DNA of 64,000 nucleotides from Laguncularia racemosa (taxonomy: Eukaryota > Streptophyta > Magnoliopsida > Myrtales > Combretaceae): NCBI GenBank assembly GCA_037954665.1, contig JBBMOL010000100.1, positions 1,240,001 through 1,304,000 on the forward strand. The letters are read 5' to 3'. Of this stretch, positions 1-10,946 are shown in pieces; the first letter of the stretch is position 1, and every line of letters starts with the position of its first letter. Below the pieces are notes generated by a model. That model was not told the DNA's origin. It did no database searches and was given only the letters and a program-made list of their open reading frames with translations. Made by a program: the position numbers and the translations under genes.

Positions 1-193
1 CTTCCCTCCGGCGGTGTAATTCCTTGTCTTTGAACCAAGTTGTAGATGACTTCTCTAATTTACTTAAATTGGCATCCTTGACTCCATTTAACCTGATTTA
101 TCACGATGATAGAATTAAAGTACCATTTCCTTATGATTTCTATAAAATCAATAATAATTTAACACAATTTATACTATAAAGATTGAGTATAAA

Positions 194-1586
194 ATGGCTC
201 TATCAACTGTAAGTAGTGAAGCATTACATAAAGTAAGGGAAAGTGTCAAGTATGTGAAGGGCTCTAAGAGTAGAATGAAACACTTTTTGGAGTGTGTTGA
301 ATAGGATGGCAACATTGATACGAATCTTGGTTTGCGATTGGATGTAACTATTAGATGGAATTCCACTTATCTTATGCTTGATAGCGCACTCAAGTATCGA
401 CGTGCTTTTTCTTGCTTTCAATTGAATGATCGTTATTATAAATATTGTCTAACCATTGATGAGTGGGAAAAAGCAAAAAAGATATGCAAGTTTCTAAGCC
501 CATTTCATAGTATCACCAATTTGATGTCAAGGTCATCATATCCAACATCAAACCACTGTTTTTTGCAAGTATGGAGGATTGAATGTTTGCTGAATGAAAA
601 TTTAAGTAGTGAAGATCATGTCATAAGGGAGATGTCTATTAGAATGAAACAGAAGTTTGATAAGTATTAGAGTGATTATAGCGTTATCCTTGCACTTGGA
701 GCAATCTTTGATCCTCGAATGAAGTTTGATTTTTTGAACTTCTGTTTTAATAAACTTGATCCCATCACTTGTGAAGAGAAGTTGGCTTACATAAAGAGCA
801 AGTTATATAAACTCTATGGAGAATATGAGAAAAGCAAAACAGATCACATATTTAGAACTAGAAGCCATCAGGTTGGATCATCTTCTCAGGGACAAAACAC
901 ATCTAGAGGTAGCGGTAGTAAAGGAGCAGCAACACATAGAGTTGGGAAGGGCTTGGAGATTGATTTTGCTACATTGGTGGTAAGTTTAATAATTTTTTTC
1001 TATTTTCTCAATTATATTTTTTTCCGTAATATATATCAGTATTTAATTATTTTTTTCCTTAATAATGTAGGAATTCTGTTACCGTCAAGTAGAAGTATAA
1101 AGTTGTGGTAAATCTTCTTTGGATATTTATCTAGATGAGCCAGTAATAGATATGAACTTCTACTCAAATGTGGATGTGTTACAACATTGGAAGAGTAAAA
1201 GCTAGAGATATCTTGATTTATCTATCATGGCCTCCGGTGTACTTAGCATTCCAATTATTACTGTAGCGTCAAAGTCAACTTTCAGTATCGGTGCTCGTGT
1301 ACTTAATAAGTATCACAGTTTTATGCTTCCAGCCAATGTAGAAGCTATAATTTGTACACGAAATTGGTTACAAGGATTTGTATGTGAAGGTAATTTATTT
1401 TTGTTTTGTTGGTGATATTTTCTTTTAACGTATTGTTTTAAGCATTTATTGTCTAATTTAATTATATGTGTAATATCGAAAATTGTAGATCAAGAAGAAG
1501 ACAATGGGAGTGTGGGTAGGAGTGAGACTACTTCATCAAAGGGAGACTCCAATTTGGTTATTGATGATGATGATAGTGATGACTGA
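194..1586 (+). pseudogene. hAT transposase (RICESLEEPER-like), broken
   Basis: The reading frame from 194 to about 978 encodes the middle of a plant hAT transposase: a helix ending in FLECVE, the hallmark TRWNSTYLML-like stretch (here IRWNSTYLML, residues near 345-375), and the IFDPRMKFDFLNFCF block that precedes the DUF4413-type region. It is interrupted by in-frame stops at 302 and 668. The C-terminal hAT dimerisation domain continues in another frame at 1113-1415 (SSLDIYLDE, then IPIITVASKSTFSIGARVL; the usual SES is SKS), with a further stop at 1203. GT/AG signals suggest introns at about 979-1069 and 1390-1488, followed by a short acidic last exon ending in DDDDSDD. The N-terminal BED zinc finger would lie left of the window. 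It is a non-functional remnant. Confidence 0.8.
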
Positions 1587-2023
1587 TGTGATAATTGATT
1601 TATATATGTGATTTTATCTCCTTCATTATTATCTTTGTTTTTCTATATAATTAGTGAAAAATACTTTATAATAATTGCTATAATTGCTTGATTATCGTTT
1701 TAGGTTGTTTTCTTTTCTACTGTATGAGAATGAGATTTAAGAGTAAGTATGTATAAATTGAAGTTGTATAAGGAAAGTGAATGAAAAAATTGAGCAAATG
1801 CAATTTGCAAATTTGCAATATACCTAATTTATTTAGATGTGGGAATTGAGAAACACTAATTTAAACAATTTTCGACAATTTTTTTCCTAACATATGTAAT
1901 ATAAATTATACTTGCAAAGAAAAAAAAAGGTTTATCTTAATAAAAAAAACAAAAAATTTCATATAGCATGTCATACTCCTACATAATACACTCTAAAATC
2001 TAAATCTCTAAAAAAAAAAAAAT

Positions 2024-2166
2024 TGCAGGTCGTCGCGGGCTAGCCCGCATTGCCGCGGAGCGGGGCGGGCGGGGCCGATTTTGCTAACCGCAAGTCTTGC
2101 AGGCCAACCCGCGAGCTAGTGTGGGTCGGGGTGGGCCGACCCATTTGGCTCGCATTCTCGGCCCTA
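2024..2166 (+). repeat. GC-rich subterminal block of the hAT element
   Basis: This short block is sharply GC-rich against AT-rich flanks. It starts after an A-tract, contains the perfect 14-bp palindrome GCGGGCTAGCCCGC (2035-2048) and further GCGGGC/GCCCGC-type motifs, and ends at the proposed hAT terminus. Arrays of short GC-rich motifs near the ends are where hAT transposases bind in well-studied members, so a transposase-binding role is inferred by analogy. Confidence 0.6.
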
Positions 2167-2194
2167 GCCTTAATATTATTTAGGCAAATTTAAA

Positions 2195-2566
2195 GGCGAA
2201 GTTGGAAAACATCGGGCCACTAAGGACTTCGTCATCAATCAACTATACAAGATTGGCAAAAGAATCTACGAAGCTTCCAATATCACACATCCTGCACCTA
2301 GTAATCCTTGCCCATAGATGAAAACCTATATGGAACAGGTGTAAGCTCGAATGGAGGTTCACTTTGATTACGTGGAGGTTAAGGTGGATACTTGGAAAAA
2401 CAGATTCAAAGAGTCCCACCAAAAAAATAAAGCTTTAGAGGCCCAATTAAGGATAGCTCATCAGAAGATCAAAGAGTTAGAAGCCCTAACCAGTCAAGTG
2501 AAGGGACAGAAAAGGAAGCCATTGCAAGAACTAGAAGCAAAAAAAATTAGAAAGATTAGACGTTAG
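2195..2566 (+). pseudogene. Tat ORF1 (upstream of gag), C-terminal remnant
   Basis: This frame matches the last part of ORF1 of Tat copy 2 (24430-24777) in order and content: GEVGKH, a KDFVINQLY-like segment, a hydrophilic coiled-coil stretch (LEAQLRIAHQKIKELEAL) and a basic tail (KKIRKIRR). It has stops at about 2316 and 2343. The function of this extra ORF in Tat/Ogre elements is not established. The coiled coil suggests oligomerisation, and the basic tail could bind nucleic acid or act as a nuclear signal; both are inferences. Confidence 0.65.
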
Positions 2567-2803
2567 TTGTTTTGTTTTATAATGTAATCAAAATTTCAGC
2601 TTTAATAAAATTTCACTAATTTTTTTTTTTTGCTTTAACAATTATTTGCCAGTTTTCCATATTTGCATTTACTTGAATCATACATGCATAATAAATCTTT
2701 TTGCACTAACAAAAAGCTCCAGTATTGATCTGACTTCCAGGTTTCAAGATAGCACCTAAATAATAGAACCCCATAAGAAGTCCATATAAAACCCATAGCT
2801 AAG

Positions 2804-4190
2804 ATGTCAAGCAATAACAACACAAGTGATAATGCTGCTAATCAAAGAATGATTTCATTGGAATAAACAGTGTAGAATCTTAATGAATAGGTCAAGTTTC
2901 TAGTACAAAGTCTTACTCTCCTACGATCCACTCAACCGAATTTGGAAGGTAATTTGTGGGGGGAGGGGGGGTGGCGAAAGGAAAAAATGTTCAAATTCCA
3001 CTTCCCGTAAATGAAGAAATCAATTTTATGAAAAATCTTACATTTGATGTGGAACCCAAATCAAGCGTTTGAATCTCATATCATCTTGAAAATCTATAAA
3101 AGCAAATGGAGGAAAGGCAGAAAGAGATGGAAAGAAAACTTTACCAATAATTTGCTAACAAAATAAAAACTCTGCAAGGACTAGATGGATATGAGCCAAT
3201 TAACATCTCCGGCTTGATAGTTTTTGATGCTGCTACCTATCTTGAAAAGTTTAAAATACCAGAATTTGAGAAATACAATGGCACTGGGTGTCTAAAGATA
3301 CATACCGATTGTATGTCTGAAAAATGGGAAAATATGTATAGTACGATCAACTAATGGTACAAACTTTCTAGGACGTCTTATTGGACATGCCCTAACTTAG
3401 TATGCGCGATTGGATCTCAATTAAATCAACACTTGGGAAAGGTTAGCTCAGGCATTCTACGAATAGTACAAATTCAACATTGAGTTTGCTCTCTCAATGT
3501 AGGATTTAGGAAGTATCTGTAAGAAACATGATGAGTCCTTTAAAGAATATGCTCAGCGTTGGTGAGCTCAAGCTGCAAGGGTCAATACTCTAATATCTGA
3601 GAAGGAATTGACATCCATCTTCATCAATACATTGTAGAAACCCTATTTCACTCACTTAATTAGGGAAACCTCTTCAAGTTTCATAGAAGTAGTAGCAGCA
3701 GGATGCAAGATCGAGAATGCTATCACTTCTAGAAAATTACTTGTCAATGAAGCATCTAGAGCAACCTCATCCAAACTTTTGAATAACATCAAAGGAAAAG
3801 AAACCACCATTGGCATGGTTAATTCCAGTAGGAACAATTGACCAACCCCTTAACTTTCTTTCTAAACACCAAACACTTCAATCCAATGACAACCAAACAA
3901 CTAACCTCAAATGAACAGACCTCTTAGACAATTCACCCGTATCCTAATCCCATTAAGCCAAGTTTTTGCTAGCCTCAAAGCTGATAATCTAATCAGCTTT
4001 GAAATCCCCAATGAAAGATACAGACCTAGAAACTATGATCCCAACCTCAAATGTGAATACCATATAGGGCAGGTAAGACATTCAACAGATAGGTGCTAGA
4101 GACTTAAAAATAAGATCTAAGATCTAATTGATGTAGGAGTAGTGCAATTAGACTTCATTGAGTCACCCACTCCTAATGTGAACAATAACC
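2804..4190 (+). pseudogene. Tat gag polyprotein, copy 1
   Basis: Gag would form the capsid/nucleocapsid of the virus-like particle. The start, MSSNNNTSDNAANQR, parallels the gag start of copy 2 (25028). Recognisable blocks across shifting frames are KYNGTGCLKIH (near 3277-3310), FKEYAQRWRAQAARV (3540-3585; the second Trp is now a stop) and KPYFTHLIRETSSSFIEVV (3635-3695). A degenerate zinc-knuckle-like segment follows near 4055-4100 (CEYHIGQVRHSTDRC, then a stop, then RLKNKIQDLI-like). Many stops and frameshifts make it a clear pseudogene. Confidence 0.7.
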
Positions 4191-5780
4191 CACTTCCCAA
4201 TCATGGCCCTACCATCAACATGATCACCTCATAAGCACCTAAACTAGAAATTGATTTAAATAAGTTGCCAATAAAACAGATAACGTGGAACTTGTAATAA
4301 GCTGGCTTCCCACTATCAATTAATCTAAGCAACAGAATACAAGCCAAGTTAGTCATTTCTCAATTGTTATTGGAAGGCAAAATTCAATCAGCATACATTT
4401 GGGAAATGCTAGTTCCCAAACCTAATAAATTAACAACTCAAAAAGAGTTAAAAAGAAGATGGCATGTAAGTGATCCCACGGTCAATTTATTAGGAAAACA
4501 TTTAGGGAAGTTTAATTATTTTATTAACTATTCTATCCAACTGCCGATTCATGAAGTGCCTACTCCAAATGGTTGGGGTTTAAATTTCAAAGAGGAAGAC
4601 ATCTCCCAAAATGAAAAGAAAAATGATCAAACAGTTAACATAATAGGACCCAACTTTAAACTAGTGTTCCTAAAATGTACAAAGAGCTTGAGCAAGAGCA
4701 AAAAATCCCATAAGTTAAGAAGTATACTTTCCATATTCCCTTAGCACCTGAAACTTATAAGGTTGCCTTATTTAATTATGAGGTGATTAATTAAGAAAAA
4801 TCTCTAAGTTCTATCATTGGAGGAATCACTAGGTCAAGGAGGGTCTATAATCCTAAAGAAAAAAACACAAAAAAGCCTGAAACTAATGAATCAAGCAATG
4901 AAGTCGTAAAGCCGAAGTAGAAGAAGAAAAGATGACAACCTTTTCAAAGATGATTAAGTCCAGTGAATACAAAATCATGGACCAATTATCAAAAACCTCA
5001 GCTTAAATATTCCTTATGGGTCTTCTACTCTCTTTTGAACCTCATAAAGAAGCCTTGTTTAAGACTTTGAAGGAGGTCAAGGTGCCATAAGGAATGTCTA
5101 TTGAAAAATTGAGACATATTGTCAATTCTATTTTTGCCATTGATCATATATCCTTTTTAATAGAGGAACTGGGGGAATAAGGTAATCAATACACCAACCA
5201 CTTTTCATAGTGGTAAAGTCAAATAACATAATTGTTTCTACCTCCCTCAACGTATGCCCTCTACTTACTCTTAAATTACTAGGTGTTGATGCAGCTAACA
5301 TCAAACCAAGTTCTACTACAATGAGGGCCTTTAATGAATCCAGGAGGAAAATTTTAGGGGAAATTGACTTAATGGTGGAAATTGACCCATAGTTATTTGG
5401 AATCCCTTTCCAAGTCTTAGACATCCCAAGGTCCTTCAACTTGCTCCTTAGGAGACCCTAAATCCATGCAACACAAGCCATTCCCTCTAGCCTCCACCAA
5501 AAGGTCAAATTCATTTTTAGTAGTCAGATCATCGTTGTATTAAGCGAATAAGATTACACCATTTACAAAGAAACAGCCATACCCTACATAGTAGAAGAAG
5601 ACCTAGATGACCTTGGACTTCAGATCTTTGATGAGGTATGCATGATTACTAGTTCCAAAAGATAAGGATGTAGAAAGGTGCAATTTAAAGAGGGTCAAAC
5701 AGGGACATTTGGTCTTGGATATGTCCTTGCTCTGGAAGAAGAATTTCAAATGAGATTTAAGTAGGGAAGAAGGGGTGATA
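4191..5780 (+). pseudogene. Tat gag-pro linker and aspartic protease, copy 1
   Basis: After the gag knuckle comes a long, poorly conserved linker with an open stretch at 4364-4744. Tat-type pre-protease sequence follows (SEYKIMDQLSKT and FEPHKEALFKTL, 4950-5070), then a protease-like domain at about 5205-5560. The expected active-site Asp-Gly-Gly/Ser-Ser is replaced by IIVSTSLNVCPLLTLKLLGV, so the catalytic Asp is gone. The family-typical C-terminal block IHATQAIPSSLHQKVKF is present at 5460-5515. Several stops interrupt it. The homologous region is entirely missing from copy 2. Confidence 0.65.
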
Positions 5781-5988
5781 GACTGTAGAATACCCTAATG
5801 AGTTTTCCACTGATCTAAACAACATTCACCCATTCAACCATTACCGAGACGCCGATACTAGCAAAAGAAGACAAGTCTAATGAGCTCACTAATAAGCAAT
5901 AGAGAGAATCAATGGCCATATCCCGTAACTCCCAATTACTTCAAAATTGGTTCTCTTTCCCTTTAAATAACAATAAAGTTGCTTTAGA

Positions 5989-6160
5989 GTAAAAGTGAAC
6001 CATGGTTCAGTACTAATTGAGTTTTCATGTATTTTTCATTCAATAAATGTAACCTACATAAACAAAATCAATAAAATTTCAAATTCACTTCTTCTACTCA
6101 TTCATTTCTCTCTCTCTCTCTCTTTTACACTTATCCAAATCTAATGATGAAAAACAAGGA
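5989..6160 (+). other. Candidate PR-RT intron of Tat element with CT microsatellite
   Basis: Between the protease block and the RT ORF lies a non-coding, T/C-rich stretch, including a CT run at about 6106-6123. It follows a possible donor GT at 5989 (GAG|GTAAAA-like). Coding similarity to copy 2 resumes with GYLTHIESKNVDI (copy 2: GYFA-stop-VENKNVDI). Ogre elements are known to carry a spliced intron at this position. The homologous stretch in copy 2 is about 25330-25450 and ends in CAG|GGATAT. Exact borders are inferred. Confidence 0.4.
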
Positions 6161-6240
6161 TATCTCACACACATAGAGAGTAAAAATGTCGATATCACCT
6201 CTAACTCTATTGGCTTAGATGATATCAATGACCACAAGGT

Positions 6241-7256
6241 GATTTAAGAAAATTGGCAACAATATGAGCAAAGTAGGATTTCATTTGATGAGTTGATTGA
6301 AACAATCAACTTAGGAAATGAAGATAACCCTAGAAACCTTAAGATTGGAGGCAATCTTAATAATGGAAATAAAAGAAGGTTGACCCAGCTATTATTCGAA
6401 TGTCTTGATGTATTCGCTTGGTCTTATGAAGATATGCCAGCACTTGACCCATCAATCATAGTTCATAAGTTACCTACACAAGAAGATATCAAACCCAAAA
6501 AACAAAAATTAAGATGATTTCAGCCTGATATTTTATTGAAAATTAAGGAAGAAGTTAAGAAATTATTGAATGTTGGGTTTATTAAAGTATTAGATTATCC
6601 CAAATGGGTAGCTAACATAGTCCCTACAATAAAGAAAAATGGGAAAGTTCGTGTATGCGTGAATTTCTAAGATTTAAATAAAGCAATACCAAAAGACAAT
6701 TTTCCTTTACCCCTACATGGATGTCCTAGTAGATAATACTACTGGAAACAATCTTTTTTCATTCATAGATGGTTTTTTAAGGTATAACTAAACCAAGATG
6801 TTAGAGGAAGACAAAACCAAAACAACCTTCATCACAACTTGGGGCACCTTTTGTTATAAGGTTATGCCCTTTGGTCTCAAGATTGTTAGGTCAACATATC
6901 AAAGAGCAATGGTTGCATTATTTTATGACATGATGCACCAGGAAATTAAGGCGTATGTTAATGATTTAATCACTAAATCCAAAAAAGGGATAGACCATGT
7001 AGATACTCTAAAAAAGTTATTTAAACAGTTAAGAAAATACCAGTTGAAACTTAACTCAGAAAAATGTACTTTTAGAGTTACCTCTAAGAAGCTATTAGGT
7101 TTTATGGTTGATCAAAAGGGCATCGAAGTGGATTCAGATAAGGTCAAAGCAATATTGGAAATGCTACCTCCATGCACACTTAAAGAAGTCAGGGGACTAC
7201 TTGGATGCTTGAACTACATTGCTCGGTTCGTTTCCCAACTAACAGACAAATGCTGA
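6241..7256 (+). pseudogene. Tat reverse transcriptase, copy 1
   Basis: The RT would copy element RNA to DNA. The leader block LIETINLGNEDNPRNLKIG, FAWSYEDMPALD, the entry motif VRVCVNF and PKDNFPLP are followed, after a frameshift near 6715, by TFITTWGTFCYKVMPFGL and the palm motif YVNDLI (6955-6972), where YVDD is expected. The region ends with GCLNYIARFVSQLTDKC. Stops occur at 6515 and about 6668. The first Asp of the catalytic pair is Asn, as in copy 2. Confidence 0.8.
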
Positions 7257-8240
7257 CCTTTATTTAAACTACTCAAGAAAAATGCCGCCTACCAAGTGGA
7301 ATAAAGAATGTGAAATAGCTTTCATAGAAATCAAGCAATATCTCATGAATTCTCCAATATTAGTGGCCCTTAAACTCGGGAAACCATTATTCTTATACCT
7401 ATCAATATTACCTAAATCTATAGGGTGCATGCTTGGTTAAGGACGAAGAAGGAAGAGAACAAGCCATTTATTACTTGAGTGAGAAGTTCACTAAAGGCCA
7501 AAATTAGAGAGAATATGTTGTGCATTAGTTTGGGTCATGCATCGACTTAGACAATACACGCTCTACTATTCTATTGAATTATTAATAAGACATGACCTCC
7601 TGAAGTATTTAGCAAACAAACCAACTTTAATTGGTAGGATTTCTAAATAGCAAATGTTATTGTCTGAATTCAACAACACATATATAATCCAGAGTTCAGT
7701 TAAAGGTCAAGTCATAGTAGATCAATTGGCTAGGCATCTACTTGAAAGAACTTCCTAAGGATCGTAAACAAAATTTCTAGATGAAGAAGTATTGATAACT
7801 AAAGGTGATCTTAATACCGAAGAAGAAAATTTTCTCAAATGGAAATTGTATTGTAATGGAGCTGCCAATGTATATGGTTGTGGAATAGGGGCAGTGCTAG
7901 TTTCACCTAAAGGCAACCAATTCCCTATAGTAACGAGACTCACATTCCCATACACTAACAACATTGCAAAATATAAAGCATGCACTCTCGATCTTAAAAT
8001 GGCTTTGGATATGGGAATTCATGAATTGAAAGTGTATGGGGACTCTTCACTCATCATTTGTTACACTCGAGGAGAATATAAGACTAAGGATCCAAAATTG
8101 GTACCCTATCACAAACACTTGTCAGGTTAATGGAGAATTTTGAAAAGATCACATTCACATATATACCAAGGATACAAAATCAATTTGCCAATGCCCTAGC
8201 TACATTAGCATCTTTGACCCAAATATCAGTAGAGGTAGAA
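7257..8240 (+). pseudogene. Tat dual RNase H (Ty3-type plus archaeal-type), copy 1
   Basis: The first half (7257-7770, frame-shifted) matches the Ty3-type RNase H/connection of copy 2 (KPLFLYLSILPKS, then IYYLSEKF, then LIRHDLLKYLANKPTLIG). The second half (7792-8240) is the additional archaeal-type RNase H of Tat elements: GCGIGAVLVSPKG, FPYTNNIA, VYGDSSLI. Three of its four catalytic acids are changed (YCNG for FDG, AKYKAC for AEYEAC, FANALA for FADALA); only the Asp in GDSS remains. The three changes are D-to-N, E-to-K and D-to-N, all compatible with G-to-A transitions. Confidence 0.75.
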
Positions 8241-9564
8241 ATCTAACCTTTCAAGATTGAGATTAAAGACAAATCGGCTTTTTGTTTAGCTATTGAAGAA
8301 ACATGTGATGATAAGCCTTGGTATTATGATATTAAGATCTTCCTTCAAGAGGGAAGGTATCCAAAAAAGGTTGATAAAAAAGATCGAAAAGTGCTCAGGA
8401 GGTTGGCAAGTCATTTTCTACTAAGTGGTCCACAATATATAAGTGATCGTTTGATAGCACATTATTGAGATGTGTAGATGAGAAAGAGGAAAGCACTCTC
8501 ATGAAAGAGGTACATGAGGGAATATGTGGTTTTCATATGAATTGTTACATGTTGACTAGAAAATCATGAGACTGGGTTATTACTAGTTGACTATGGAAAT
8601 TGACTACATCAAACGTGTGAGACATTGTCATCCGTGTCAAATTTATACCAACAAAATAAATGCTCTGCCTTAGGAACTTCATACACTTTCTTCATCATGG
8701 CCATTCTCAATGTAGGGTCTAAACATAATTGAACCAATCAACCCGAAAGCATCCAATGGTCATCAGTTCATATTGGTGGCTATTGATTATTTCACTAAAT
8801 GGATTGAAGCTTCCTCATATACCAACATCACCAAAGGAGTAGTTGTCAAATTTATAAAGAGGGACATTATTGCTCGATATGGATCTCTTGAGTTAATTAT
8901 TACAGATAATGGCACAAACTTGAGCAACAAGCTCATGACAGAATTATGCCAACATTTTGGAATCAATCAAAGGAATTCTACTCTATATCGACCACAAATG
9001 AATGGAACTATAGAAGCAGCTAATAAAAATAACAAGCAGATTGTTGAGAAGATGGCTATTATCTATAAAGACTAGCATGTGATGTTACCATTCACGCTCA
9101 TGGCATATCGAACCTCCATCAGAACATCAATAGGAGCTATACCTTATTCTTTGGTATATGGCATTGAGGCAGTATTACCAATCAAAGTTGAGATTCCATC
9201 ACTTAGAGTGTTGTCAGAAACTCAATTAGATTAAGTTGATTGGGGTGAAAAACACGGGTTGATCAATTGAGCCTAATTGATGAAAAGAGGTTAGCAACAT
9301 TATGCCATGGTCGTTGCTACCAACAAAGAATGGTTAAGGCTTTTAATAAAAGAGTGCAACCTCGAAATTTTCAAGAGGGAGACTTAGTTTGAAAAAGATT
9401 TTCCCAAATGTGCAAGATCCTAGAGGGAAGTTTACACCTAATTATGAGGGGCCATATTTTGTAAAGAAAGTGTTATTGGGAGGACCATTGATTATGTCAT
9501 GAATGGATGGTCCGAATTTGAAGGATCCTATAAATTCTGATGCAGTCAAGATGTGCTATCCTTA
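8241..9564 (+). pseudogene. Tat integrase, copy 1
   Basis: The zinc-binding segment survives in pieces (KEVHEGICGFHMN, then RHCHPCQIY at about 8610-8650). The catalytic core at 8773-9075 is open and keeps the D,D,E residues (VAIDYFTKW, TDNGTN, NGTIEAANK). Downstream are FTLMAYRTSIRTSIGAIPYSL-like sequence and the C-terminal GKFTPNYEGPYFVKK block near 9430-9465, with stops and frameshifts at 8467, 9073 and later. The core is better preserved than in copy 2, but the protein is broken. Confidence 0.75.
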
Positions 9565-10066
9565 ATGAATCAATGGAATCTTACTGAAGTTTAATGAAAA
9601 TGCTGGCAATTATTGGTCTTTTGATGGTCTAATTTTTATCATCTATGTGTAAAACTGATATCCCGATGGTTGTTTACGTTGGACTGATCATCCATCCCAT
9701 CATTGATAAGCGTCTTCTTCTTGTAATCTTATTTTTTCCATACACACTCAAACACAAGAGAAGTTATGAGGAATAAAACAATGATAAATGTTGAAAACTC
9801 TTCAAATACTACATCATGGTTTCATTTTTTTTCGAAAGAAGTTTTTTTTTTTTTTTTTACTATTTTAGGTTAAAATCTCAAATATTAGAAGTGAGTAAAA
9901 CAAATTGGAATGGTTGGAACTTTGGAATGAAATTGAATTTCATACAAGCATGATTCATCCGATGAGGAAAGAGCTAACTAACGGGTGTTTGTAAACTTTG
10001 ACAAAAGGGTTCATTGTTTGGGTACAATCTGTGAAACTAGGTAAGATCTTTCATTATACATGAGTA
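9565..10066 (+). other. 3' untranslated spacer of Tat copy 1
   Basis: This stretch between the integrase end and the tandem array is non-coding and AT-rich with a long T-run near 9842-9860. Nothing gene-like is seen. Confidence 0.6.
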
Positions 10067-10700
10067 ACAAAATAGTTAGCCCACAAGGGAACTTTTCTAA
10101 AATTCACTATTTGTTAGGATTGCTAGTCAATGATAGATGCTTTCCTATATAAAATAGTTAGCCCACAAGGGCACTATTCCAAAAATTCACCATTTCTATG
10201 GGTTGCCAGTCTGTAATAGACACTTTCTTATGAAAATTAGTCAACCCACAGGGGCATTTTTCTAAAAATTCACCATTTCTTTAGATTGCCAATATGTAAT
10301 AAACGCTTTCCCATAAAAGTTAGTCAGCCCATAGGGATACTACTAAAAAAATTCATCATTTCTTCGAATTGCCAATCTATAATAAACGCTTTCCCATAAA
10401 AGTTAGTCAACCTATAGGGGTACTACTAAAAAAAATTCATCATTTCTTCAGATTGCCAGTCTATAATAGATGTTTTCTCAAGAAAATTAGTCATCTCACA
10501 ATGGTACTATTTTAAATTCATCTTTTCTTTGCTAGTTCGTAACGGACACTCACTCATTAAAATTAGCCAGCCTATAAGTGCACTATTCAATATATATATA
10601 TATATCATTACTATGAGTTGCTAGTCTATAATGAGCATTCGCAATATTGAATAGTCAACTTATAAAGCACCATCCTGAATATCTCTTGTCAGCAAAAAAC
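10067..10700 (+). repeat. 3'-UTR tandem repeat array of Tat copy 1 (about 80-90 bp units)
   Basis: About eight degenerate units each start with TTAGTCAGCCCACAAGGGC-like sequence, followed by ACTATTCTAAAAATTCA, CATTTCTT and a TTGCCAGTCTGTAATAGACG-like segment. Spacing is about 82-90 bp; the last units are diverged and one holds a TA run (about 10592-10606). The array lies between the integrase and the 3' LTR. Arrays here are known from Tat/Ogre elements and have been linked to the birth of satellite DNA. It is not a CRISPR: units are adjacent and have no unique spacers. Confidence 0.85.
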
Positions 10701-10715
10701 ATGTATCACTTCGGT

Positions 10716-10752
10716 CTTTGCAGTGAAGTTTGAGAAAAACTTCACTACAAAG
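10716..10752 (+). promoter_or_regulatory. Hairpin and polypurine tract upstream of the 3' LTR, copy 1
   Basis: CTTTGCAGTGAAGTTT (10716-10731) pairs with AAACTTCACTACAAAG (10737-10752) over 16 positions with one mismatch (a wobble in RNA) and a 5-nt loop. The right arm runs into a purine-rich stretch (ACAAAGAGGA) exactly 9 nt before the LTR start, which is the expected polypurine-tract position for plus-strand DNA priming. The same structure at the same distance occurs in copy 2. Confidence 0.75.
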
Positions 10753-10883
10753 AGGACTGGTTGTAGACACACAATTTTTGCTCATTATATATTATATATT
10801 ATATATATATATATAATATATTATTTAATTTTATTAAAAAAATGAAAACTAATACAATTTGATTGCATAATAAGATTGAGGCA

Positions 10884-10946
10884 TAGGCTAATAGCTTGTT
10901 GGAAAATACACATACACACACAGACATCCTCGAGTTTGACTCCCAG
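10884..10946 (+). promoter_or_regulatory. tRNA-like A-box/B-box module in LTR, copy 1
   Basis: TAGCTTGTTGG (near 10889) resembles a Pol III A box, and GAGTTTGACTCCC (10932-10944) resembles a B box (GGTTCGANTCC). They are about 43 nt apart and lie upstream of the TATA box. Equivalent pairs occur in the other Tat-family LTRs here. Pol III use is not shown. Confidence 0.45.

Larger units (their letters stand above)
1..2166 (+). mobile_element. hAT-superfamily DNA transposon, 3' portion (5' end outside window)
   Basis: This is a cut-and-paste DNA transposon of the plant RICESLEEPER-like hAT group. A decayed transposase (194-1586) is followed by about 440 bp of AT-rich sequence and then a GC-rich subterminal block ending in CTCGGCCCTA, which read from the other strand gives a hAT-like terminus TAGGGCCGAG. 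The 8 bases after it (2167-2174, gccttaat) are the candidate target duplication; the partner lies left of the window and cannot be checked. The sequence resumes at about 2195 with ORF1 of a Tat/Ogre-type retrotransposon, so the hAT element probably inserted into that ORF. The exact terminus is inferred from the motif alone. Confidence 0.7.
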
